Assembly: GCA_017990865.1 (NCBI GenBank)
Contig: JAGNNB010000243.1
Coordinates: 1-5,326 of the forward strand
Source of the DNA: Lysobacteraceae bacterium
GTDB taxonomy: Bacteria; Pseudomonadota; Gammaproteobacteria; Xanthomonadales; Xanthomonadaceae
Length of the DNA stretch: 5,326 nucleotides
Direction: 5' to 3'
A program made the translations under genes and the position numbers. This document shows positions 1 through 5,114 of the stretch, piece by piece (position 1 is the first letter of the stretch; every line of letters begins with the position of its first letter). Below the pieces are notes generated by a model. It was not told the DNA's origin. It saw nothing but the letters and a program-made list of their open reading frames with translations, and searched no databases.

Positions 1-719
1 CATTGGACGGTTTCATGCCGATTCCGCGCTTCCCGGCGGCATGGAACGCGGATTCGACGCGTGCGCTCGTCATCGGCGAAAGCGATGGCGAACGCGGTGG
101 CGTTGCGGCGATCTACGAGATCGATCCACGTCTCGGTCGCGCCGTGCGCTTGTCGGTGCCCGACCGCGTGCCGGTGCAAGCCGCGTATCACCCCGATCCG
201 AATCGCCTGCTGGTGGTCGCCGAACGCGAACAAGGGCGGTTGGGGCTCGTGCTCTACGATCGCAGCCGCGAGCCATGGCGGGCCTTGGCGGAGATCAACG
301 ATGTGTTGATGGCATTGCCCGACCGCGCCAACGACAGCGTGGTCTTCGTCCGCGCTTACCAACCCGGCATTTGGCGCGCGCACTTGGATTTGAGCGCCCC
401 GCGCGAAATCGATCGCGTCGTCATGCAAGGACGGATCCGAACGCTGGCGACCGCCGCGGACGGCGCATGGCTACTGGATGCCCGCCCGGATTGCCGTTGG
501 TTCTGGCGCAAATTGGCCGCGCCTTCCGCATCTTCCGCACCCGCCGCGGAGCAGGGCCATTGTCTGGGCGATGGCCCGATGATGCCGGAAGGGCTGAGCT
601 ACGACAGCGCGCGGCGACGCTTGTACGTCGGCGTCGTCGGCGAATCCGGGCGCGATATCGGCGTGTTGCCCCTGAGCGCGTTCGAGCTCGATGCTCCGAT
701 CGTCGCGCGACGGGATTGA
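1..719 (+). CDS. C-terminal part of a TolB/PD40-like beta-propeller protein, probably a CadC-like membrane regulator (start outside window)
   Basis: This open frame is read from the left edge (bases 1-2 finish a codon, then TTG GAC GGT TTC) to TGA at 717-719. The TTG at 3 is an internal Leu codon, not a start: the residues from here line up without a break with residues 610 onward of the complete neighbour at 883-3417. Shared blocks include YEIDP, PDR-PV-A-YHPDP, LYDRS--PWR-LA, the DLDL/HLDLS region, GAW--D and DI--(L/M)PL-AF; by eye roughly half of the aligned positions are identical. The fragment therefore holds the last blades of a periplasmic beta-propeller. Cysteines 164 and 187 of the fragment match C769 and C790 of the neighbour. 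By analogy, the missing N-terminal part should carry a winged-helix DNA-binding domain, a linker and a membrane helix, but this cannot be seen and the gene could be a propeller-only relative. No strong terminator follows the stop. Confidence 0.85.
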   Translation, partial: LDGFMPIPRFPAAWNADSTRALVIGESDGERGGVAAIYEIDPRLGRAVRLSVPDRVPVQAAYHPDPNRLLVVAEREQGRLGLVLYDRSREPWRALAEINDVLMALPDRANDSVVFVRAYQPGIWRAHLDLSAPREIDRVVMQGRIRTLATAADGAWLLDARPDCRWFWRKLAAPSASSAPAAEQGHCLGDGPMMPEGLSYDSARRRLYVGVVGESGRDIGVLPLSAFELDAPIVARRD

Positions 720-746
720 CGCTGCCGATGCCAAATGTTCGAAGGT

Positions 747-762
747 CCGACGGTTCGGTCGG
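747..762. other. Short inverted repeat between the two paralogues
   Basis: CCGAC (747-751) and GTCGG (758-762) form a 5-bp perfect inverted repeat around a 6-base loop. It lies 27 bases after the stop of the first gene and 10 bases before the -35 hexamer of the next. There is no T tract, so it is weak as an intrinsic terminator. Its place just above the promoter would also suit a regulator site. Such short GC-rich symmetry arises easily by chance here. Confidence 0.2.
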
Positions 763-772
763 TCGAGGCTGG

Positions 773-801
773 TTCACACCGAAGACGCCAAGTCGGATAC
801 T
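773..801 (+). promoter_or_regulatory. Sigma-70-like promoter of the 883-3417 gene
   Basis: TTCACA (773-778, 5 of 6 matches to TTGACA) is separated by exactly 17 bases from GATACT (796-801, 4 of 6 matches to TATAAT). Transcription would begin near 807-809 and give a leader of about 75 bases before the ATG at 883. The promoter explains why the second paralogue has its own gap of 163 bases. It also argues against the in-frame ATG at 691 and GTG at 802 as the start, because both would lie at or upstream of the first transcribed base. Prediction from sequence only. Confidence 0.55.
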
Positions 802-882
802 GTGGCCCCCCACGAGCGCGCGCCATGGAAGCCGGTCGCGCGCCCAACGTCATCGCCGCACGCGAGCCCACGTCACGCCGAC

Positions 883-3417
883 ATGCTGAAGTCGCATCGC
901 AATTTGCTCGATTCACGCCCATCGGATCGGATCCGGATCGGCGATTGCGTGGTCGATATTCCGTTGCGCGAAATCGCGCCCGCGGACGGCAGCGCCGAAC
1001 CGCTGCGCATAACGCTGAAATCGATCGCAGTGTTGCTCACCTTGATCGCTCATGCGGGAAGGCTGGTCAGCCGCGAAGCCCTGCTGGAATGGGTCTGGCC
1101 CGATACGATGCCGACCGACGACGTGGTGACGCAGGCGATCGCGCAATTGCGCAAAGCCTTCGGCGACGATCGCGAGAATCCGCGCTACATCGACACCATC
1201 GCCAAGCAAGGCTATCGCTTGATCGCGCCGGTGCAGTGGCTCGTCGAAGAGGATGCGGCCGCGACCGTTCCGCACGATGCAGCAATCGATGTCTCCGGCG
1301 AGACATCGGCTGCGGCTATCGCGACGGCGGCGGCTATCGATGCGGACGTGATTCGTGCGGATGCTATCGGTACAGATGTTGTCGGTACCAATACCGAAGC
1401 GACCGTCGGCGCCGCCGGGACACGATCGCAGGCTTCCGTCGAAACGCTTGTCGATACATCGCTCGCGAACGCAGCGACAGGCGATCGCGCCACCGCGCCG
1501 TCGTCTGCGCCTCGCGGTCGCGGTATCGCGCTCGCCGCGGTCGCGATCGCTGCGGTCGCGACGGCCGCGGTGGCGCTTTGGCCGAAACGCGAGGCGACGC
1601 CGCCGAAAGCGAACGCATCGGCATCCGATGCGCGATCCGGCGCGGCCGAAGGCGAGCGGGCCAGAGCCATGATGCCGCCGTTCCAACGCATCGCGTTCAA
1701 ACCGCAGGGCGAATATCGCCCGAGTCTTTCCCCCGATGGCGCGCTGGTCGCGTACGTGGAGGAAGGTCCGAACAGCGTCACCTCCTCGCTGTGGGTGCAG
1801 ACCACGGCGCCGCTGCAGCCGCAGCGCCTGACCGAGCCGGTCGACAAACAGTGGGACATGATGCCGAGTTGGTCGCCCGACGGTCGGCAAATCGCCTTCA
1901 TCCGCGAGAACGAAGCGCGCTGTTCGGTGATGGTGATTCCCGCCGCGGGCGGTAGCGCGCGCGAAGTCGGCGAATGCCTCGGCGGGATCAATCATCGGAT
2001 GGGGTGGTATCCCGACGGGAAGGCGCTGGTCGCGGCCCAGATGCCGAGTTACTACACCTCGCTCGCCAACGCGAAAACGGTCGAGAAAGCGCTGTACCGG
2101 ATGTCGCTGGAGAGCGGTCGTTGGGAGCGCATTCCCTACGAACGTTCGCCCAGCGACGAAGACATGATGCCGGTGGTGTCGCCGGACGGCCGTTGGATCG
2201 CGTTCCAGCGCAATCTTTCGCTCGGCGATCTGTGGCGGATCCCCGTCGCGGGCGGCAAACCGGAGCGCTTGACCCATTTGCGCGGCAACTTTTACGGTGT
2301 GGTGTGGCTGCCCGATAGTCGCGGGTTGGTGTTCTCGCGTTATCGCGACGGCAAGGCGGCGTTGGCGGCATTGGATATCGCCAGCCGCCGCGTGGTCGAT
2401 TTCGACGAACGCAGCCGCGAAGGGTTCGCGTACCCGAGCATCGCTCGCAACGGCAGCGCGCTCGCGTTCGAAGTCGAGACCTCGCATACCTCGATGCGGA
2501 AGATCGATCTGCGCGGCGCGACGGAGCGAGTCTCCGAAGACCCGACGCGATGGCCGTTGATGCGCAGTCTGCGGCTCTTGGAATCCACCGGGTCGAACGA
2601 AATGCCGTCGGTGGCGCCCGACGGACGGCAACTGATTTTCGCCTCCGATCGCTCCGCGGAAATGCGCTTGTGGTGGTTGGATCAAAGCCAACCGGATAGC
2701 CTGCGCGTTTTCGACGATTTCGTTCCGATCGTGCGCTATCCGGTGGCGTGGGACGCCGAATCGCAACACGCCTTGGCCATCGGCGAAGGCGCGCAGGGCA
2801 TGGGCGCCTACGAGATCGATCCGCAGCACGGCCGTCTCGCGAAACTGCCGCTTCCCGATCGCGATCCGGTCCATGCCTCCTATCACCCCGACCCCAAACG
2901 CATCCTCGCGGTCGTCGATCGTGGCGAAGGTCGGCTGACGGCGAAGTTGTACGATCGCAGCGTCCGGCCCTGGCGAGTCCTGGCCCAGGTGGACGATGTG
3001 TCGTTCGCGCTCGTGGATGCGGCGAATCGGCGCATCGTGCTGGCGCGGATGTCGAGCTCGGAGATTTGGCAAACCGATCTCGACCTCAATCGCCCGCGCA
3101 AGGTCGATCGAACGACCTTGCAGCGCCGCAATCGCACCATGAACGTGTCGCCCGAAGGCGCATGGGTCATGGACAGCGCCCCCGGTTGCCAATGGCGCTG
3201 GCGGCCAGTCGCGATGGACGGCGAAGCGGCCTCGAAAGCGCGCGCGCTTTGCCTGGGCAATGTCGATTGGGACTCGGTCGGCGTCAGCTATCACGCCGGC
3301 GAGCGTGCGGTCTATTTGGCGACCCTCGAAGAAGTCGGGTCCGACATCGCCTTGATGCCGTTGAAAGCATTTAATGCGGCCCGGCGCCCTCCCGCCGTCG
3401 CACCGCCACAACCTTGA
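883..3417 (+). CDS. CadC/ToxR-like membrane transcriptional regulator: winged helix, one membrane helix, periplasmic TolB/PD40 beta-propeller
   Basis: 844 residues. Residues 16-117 are an OmpR/PhoB-type winged helix (Trans_reg_C family), with the family's typical features: a leading beta-sheet (RIRIGDCVVD), VSREALLEWVW, the recognition-helix region VVTQAIAQLRKAFGDD and the C-terminal hairpin YIDTIAKQGYRL. Residues 118-214 are a low-complexity Ala/Asp/Thr/Ser-rich linker. Residues 215-233 (IALAAVAIAAVATAAVALW) form a single membrane helix, flanked by Arg residues before it and PKR after it. The rest should be periplasmic and carries TolB/PD40-like propeller repeats with S-PDG turns at about 281-286, 329-334, 432-436 and 577-581, plus weaker copies up to the C-terminus. 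The likely role is a one-component regulator that binds DNA from the membrane and senses a periplasmic cue with the propeller, as CadC and ToxR do with other sensor folds; the ligand is unknown. The start at 883 was chosen because it lies just before the winged helix and downstream of the predicted promoter, although no clear Shine-Dalgarno is seen. An in-frame extension to ATG 691 exists but overlaps the previous gene. Exactly four cysteines lie in the periplasmic part (347, 365, 769, 790). It is a tandem paralogue of the preceding gene. Confidence 0.9.
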   Translation: MLKSHRNLLDSRPSDRIRIGDCVVDIPLREIAPADGSAEPLRITLKSIAVLLTLIAHAGRLVSREALLEWVWPDTMPTDDVVTQAIAQLRKAFGDDRENPRYIDTIAKQGYRLIAPVQWLVEEDAAATVPHDAAIDVSGETSAAAIATAAAIDADVIRADAIGTDVVGTNTEATVGAAGTRSQASVETLVDTSLANAATGDRATAPSSAPRGRGIALAAVAIAAVATAAVALWPKREATPPKANASASDARSGAAEGERARAMMPPFQRIAFKPQGEYRPSLSPDGALVAYVEEGPNSVTSSLWVQTTAPLQPQRLTEPVDKQWDMMPSWSPDGRQIAFIRENEARCSVMVIPAAGGSAREVGECLGGINHRMGWYPDGKALVAAQMPSYYTSLANAKTVEKALYRMSLESGRWERIPYERSPSDEDMMPVVSPDGRWIAFQRNLSLGDLWRIPVAGGKPERLTHLRGNFYGVVWLPDSRGLVFSRYRDGKAALAALDIASRRVVDFDERSREGFAYPSIARNGSALAFEVETSHTSMRKIDLRGATERVSEDPTRWPLMRSLRLLESTGSNEMPSVAPDGRQLIFASDRSAEMRLWWLDQSQPDSLRVFDDFVPIVRYPVAWDAESQHALAIGEGAQGMGAYEIDPQHGRLAKLPLPDRDPVHASYHPDPKRILAVVDRGEGRLTAKLYDRSVRPWRVLAQVDDVSFALVDAANRRIVLARMSSSEIWQTDLDLNRPRKVDRTTLQRRNRTMNVSPEGAWVMDSAPGCQWRWRPVAMDGEAASKARALCLGNVDWDSVGVSYHAGERAVYLATLEEVGSDIALMPLKAFNAARRPPAVAPPQP

Positions 3418-3435
3418 GCGCTCTCGCGGAGCGCT
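3417..3435. terminator. Stem-loop at the stop codon of the regulator gene, possible terminator
   Basis: AGCGCTC (3417-3423) and GAGCGCT (3429-3435) form a perfect 7-bp stem with loop TCGCG, starting on the last base of the TGA. A second smaller stem, GCGCC (3446-3450) with GGCGC (3457-3461), follows 10 bases later. Neither is followed by a T run, so intrinsic termination is uncertain. They could instead protect the 3' end of the mRNA or mark a Rho-dependent end. Confidence 0.35.
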
Positions 3436-3498
3436 GCGCGCAGGTGCGCCATTTCCGGCGCTTGAACCCTTAACCTCGCCGTCCTTTGCCGCGCCGCC

Positions 3499-3522
3499 TG
3501 TAGGAGCGCCGTAAGGCGCGAC
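3499..3522 (+). repeat. GTAG-type REP element (single copy)
   Basis: The segment reads TGTAGGAGCGCCGTAAGGCG and then CGAC. It opens with the GTAGGAG signature, followed by the stem GCGCC (3506-3510)/GGCGC (3515-3519) with a GTAA tetraloop and a CGAC tail. This matches the layout of the GTAG/GGAG REP elements of Xanthomonadaceae and Pseudomonas, whose copies are moved by REP-associated tyrosine transposases (RAYTs). Only one copy is present and no RAYT gene is in the window. REPs typically sit between genes, as here. It may stabilise the upstream mRNA or assist termination. Confidence 0.7.
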
Positions 3523-3672
3523 TTTCATCGTGCCTTGAACCCCGCCGATCGCAATCGCGCGCGTCGAAAGCGCCGTGCATGCGGCTTCGTCGCCGCTGGC
3601 ATCGTCATCCATGACCGTCGCCGTCCGCGCGTCGGCATTCGGATAAATCGCGTAAGCCGTTGTTCTAAAACG

Positions 3673-3705
3673 TTTCGGAACGATTTCGGAACGGCCGTTT
3701 CGGAC
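3673..3705 (+). promoter_or_regulatory. Three direct repeats TTTCGGA(A/C), candidate operator
   Basis: TTTCGGAA occurs at 3673-3680 and 3684-3691, and TTTCGGAC at 3698-3705, with start-to-start spacings of 11 and 14 bases. The first spacing is about one helical turn, so a regulator could meet both copies on one DNA face. AraC-family proteins commonly bind direct repeats, and the cluster lies about 100 bases upstream of an AraC-family gene. The copies are embedded in two palindromic words, AAACGTTT (3668-3675) and AACGGCCGTT (3690-3699). The function is inferred. Confidence 0.4.
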
Positions 3706-3758
3706 CATCGTGCCGATTTAGGCGAAATCTCGGGGGAATTTCCGGTCTTTCCGCGCCG

Positions 3759-3775
3759 CACCGGTCAAACCGGTG
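3759..3775. promoter_or_regulatory. Perfect interrupted palindrome before the AraC gene, candidate operator or leader hairpin
   Basis: CACCGGT (3759-3765), spacer CAA, ACCGGTG (3769-3775): a perfect 7-bp inverted repeat. It ends 15 bases before the Shine-Dalgarno sequence and 26 bases before the ATG. As DNA it could be an operator for a dimeric regulator. As RNA it would form a stable hairpin with a three-base loop just above the ribosome binding site. A further CCGGTC lies at 3742-3747. Confidence 0.45.
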
Positions 3776-3790
3776 ACTTCGATTCGGCAC

Positions 3791-3800
3791 GGAGTAAGGA
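3791..3800 (+). promoter_or_regulatory. Ribosome binding site that fixes the AraC start
   Basis: GGAGTAAGGA lies just before ATG 3802. GGAG is followed by 7 bases and then the ATG, an ideal Shine-Dalgarno spacing. This decides the start at 3802 over the 89-codon open extension upstream to 3535. Confidence 0.8.
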
Positions 3801-3801
3801 C

Positions 3802-4935
3802 ATGACGACTCAATACGTGATCGCGGACCGCGGCGCGACGATCAATCTTCCGCCGCTCGCCGGCACGACGCGTTGGCTGGCGGTGGCGCATGCGGGCCAT
3901 ATGCGCAGTCAGTGTTCGGGCCTGTCGCTGTTGATCCAGGTGCGCGGACGGGCGCGGGTGATCGCGCGCGAAGGGCGCTTCGAACTCAAACCCGGCGATT
4001 GGTTGGTGCTGGATCGCGATTCGGCGCCGGACGTGCAAGCCGACCGCCACGGTCTCACCCTCGGCGTGGTCGCCGCCTCGGAGGGCAGCAGCGCGCGCCG
4101 TCACGATTTATTGCCCGGCACCGGCCGCATGTCCGCCGCCGACTTGCGGATCGCGCTCAGGCTTTGGCGCAATGGCGCGGAAACGACCGGCAGTGCGCCG
4201 CCGACGATCGAACGCGCCTCGCATGCGTTCCAAGCGGTCGCCCAGCATGTCGCGGCGCTGCAACGCGACATGGACGCCGGGATCGCCCGCTGCCCCGGGC
4301 GCTCCGTTTCGCGCAAGCGCCAAGTCTTCGGGCGCATGCAGCGCGCCAAATTATTCCTGGAAGGCCACCGCGACCGCGTGGTGCGGCTGACCGAATTGGC
4401 GGAGCTGACCAGCTTCTCGATCTGGTATTTGTCCAAGACCTATCACGAGATCTATCGCGAAAGCCCGCAGGCGGCATCGGTGCGCCTGCGCCTGGAGCGC
4501 GCCTGCGAGTTGCTCGCCGATAGCGTGTGTTCGATCAGCGAGGTCGGCATCGCCTGCGGGTTCGACAACAGTTGCAGCTTCGCGCGGGCTTTCCGCGCGC
4601 GTTACGGCATGACCGCGAGCGACTACCGCCAGCAGCGCTGGAACGTCGAGATGGACATCGGATCGAACGCGAACGAAGCATTCGCGGTGCATGCGGCGAT
4701 GGAACGTACGGCTAACGAGCATGCGCTTAACGATCGCATCGTCGACCGGATCGCACGCAACGCACACAGCGAACGCATCGGTTTCGACGAACCGCGTTGC
4801 GAGGCCATCGTCGCCAGCGTGATCGATTGCGCGTCGCGCCGCGAACGCGACGCTGAAGCCAAGATCGGCAAACGCTCAGGACCGGAACGGACACACGACC
4901 GCACGACCGAGCCCGTAATCTGGCTTGCGTCTTAA
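3802..4935 (+). CDS. AraC-family transcriptional regulator with a C-terminal extension
   Basis: 377 residues. Residues 1 to about 100 resemble a cupin-like AraC ligand domain: a beta-rich stretch LSLLIQVRGRARVIA, then GRFELKPGDWLVLD at 58-71, the turn-rich motif typical of such sensors. A linker follows up to about residue 170. Residues about 172-280 are the two-helix-turn-helix DNA-binding domain: first HTH 196-216 (LTELAELTSFSIWYLSKTY), second HTH 245-276 (ISEVGIACGFDNSCSFARAF, then YGMTASDYR), matching the family signature of a Gly-Phe turn, conserved Phe and a closing Tyr-Arg. Four cysteines (235, 243, 252, 258) cluster in the second half. Most AraC proteins end here, but this one continues for about 98 residues (280-377) with no domain I recognise; the last 25 or so codons use less biased third positions (TCA, GGA, ACA, GTA, TCT). 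The likely role is a cytoplasmic ligand-responsive regulator, possibly of itself and of the TonB-dependent receptor gene 179 bases downstream. The ligand is unknown. Confidence 0.9.
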   Translation: MTTQYVIADRGATINLPPLAGTTRWLAVAHAGHMRSQCSGLSLLIQVRGRARVIAREGRFELKPGDWLVLDRDSAPDVQADRHGLTLGVVAASEGSSARRHDLLPGTGRMSAADLRIALRLWRNGAETTGSAPPTIERASHAFQAVAQHVAALQRDMDAGIARCPGRSVSRKRQVFGRMQRAKLFLEGHRDRVVRLTELAELTSFSIWYLSKTYHEIYRESPQAASVRLRLERACELLADSVCSISEVGIACGFDNSCSFARAFRARYGMTASDYRQQRWNVEMDIGSNANEAFAVHAAMERTANEHALNDRIVDRIARNAHSERIGFDEPRCEAIVASVIDCASRRERDAEAKIGKRSGPERTHDRTTEPVIWLAS

Positions 4936-4964
4936 CGAAAACATAAGCAGGACGCGCGAACGAA

Positions 4965-5011
4965 CGCGTCGCGCCGTTGCGTTCCGTATCGGGAACGCAC
5001 GTCGCGACGCG
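4965..5011. terminator. Long stem-loop after the AraC gene, terminator or leader structure
   Basis: The outer arms CGCGTCGCG (4965-4973) and CGCGACGCG (5003-5011) pair over 9 bp. The inner arms TGCGTTCC (4978-4985) and GGAACGCA (4992-4999) pair over 8 bp around loop GTATCG. Two further pairs (4975-5001 and 4976-5000) join them, leaving one mismatch and one bulged base: 19 pairs in 47 bases. It starts 29 bases after the AraC stop. A short TTTT (5024-5027) lies 12 bases beyond, too far for a classical intrinsic terminator. Besides termination it could be a structured leader of the receptor mRNA or an extended operator. Confidence 0.5.
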
Positions 5012-5043
5012 GATCGACGCGAATTTTCCGCCGTCGTTTCCAT

Positions 5044-5063
5044 GCGCGCTCGTACGAACGCGC
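5044..5063. promoter_or_regulatory. Near-perfect 20-base palindrome upstream of the receptor gene, candidate operator
   Basis: GCGCGCTCGTACGAACGCGC is symmetric at 18 of 20 positions; only the C5049/A5058 pair breaks it. The core TCGTACGA (5050-5057) is perfect. It ends 51 bases before the receptor ATG, where a repressor or activator site would fit. GC-rich flanks raise the chance of accidental symmetry, but the core contains A and T. No promoter hexamers could be assigned with confidence in 4936-5114. Confidence 0.4.
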
Positions 5064-5101
5064 GCGAGCGTTATCGCACTCGCTACCACCCACGCATCAA
5101 T

Positions 5102-5111
5102 GGAGAGAGAG
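5102..5111 (+). promoter_or_regulatory. Ribosome binding site of the TonB-dependent receptor gene
   Basis: GGAGAGAGAG is a purine tract whose GGAG is followed by 9 bases and then ATG 5115. An in-frame ATG at 5100 would add five residues (MERET), but it has no Shine-Dalgarno sequence upstream and would overlap this tract, so 5115 is preferred. Confidence 0.65.
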
Positions 5112-5114
5112 ACC

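Larger units (their letters stand above)
3418..3801. other. 384-base intergenic regulatory region without a credible gene
   Basis: The gap runs between the membrane regulator and the AraC gene. Small open frames cross it on both strands, but none has a ribosome binding site, codon bias or a recognisable product. From left to right it holds two hairpins (3417-3435 and 3446-3461), a REP element (3499-3522), a relatively AT-rich patch (about 3638-3692) with direct repeats (3673-3705), an imperfect hairpin (CCGATTT 3713-3719 with AAATC-t-CGG 3725-3733), the small palindrome GGAATTTCC (3735-3743), a perfect interrupted palindrome (3759-3775) and the AraC ribosome binding site. I looked for a -35/-10 pair for the AraC gene and found no convincing one. 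GATAAA at 3642-3647 is a possible -10 without a good -35. Confidence 0.6.

Noticed and set aside
3..5. TTG at position 3 as a start codon of the first gene
   Set aside because: Homology to the neighbouring paralogue continues to the very edge of the window, so the codon is internal and the gene is cut by the window.
691..882. In-frame upstream extension of the membrane regulator to ATG 691 or GTG 802
   Set aside because: It overlaps the previous gene and lies across or above the predicted promoter; the winged-helix domain begins soon after ATG 883.
913..3708. A 931-codon open frame on the minus strand opposite the membrane regulator gene
   Set aside because: It mirrors the plus-strand gene, has an Arg/His/Gly-rich translation without domains, and is the usual product of strong third-position GC bias removing antisense stop codons. 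The plus-strand frame has clear domains and a paralogue.
3525..3761. Small minus-strand open frame (78 codons) in the intergenic gap
   Set aside because: No ribosome binding site, no recognisable motif, composition like non-coding GC-rich DNA, and it overlaps regulatory repeats.
3535..3801. In-frame upstream extension of the AraC gene (89 codons)
   Set aside because: A strong ribosome binding site precedes ATG 3802; the extension has no start signal, reads as non-coding and runs through the direct repeats and palindromes.
4965..5011. The long stem-loop as an integron attC or other recombination site
   Set aside because: I find no GTTRRRY core site with a partner, no integrase and no cassette-like gene arrangement.
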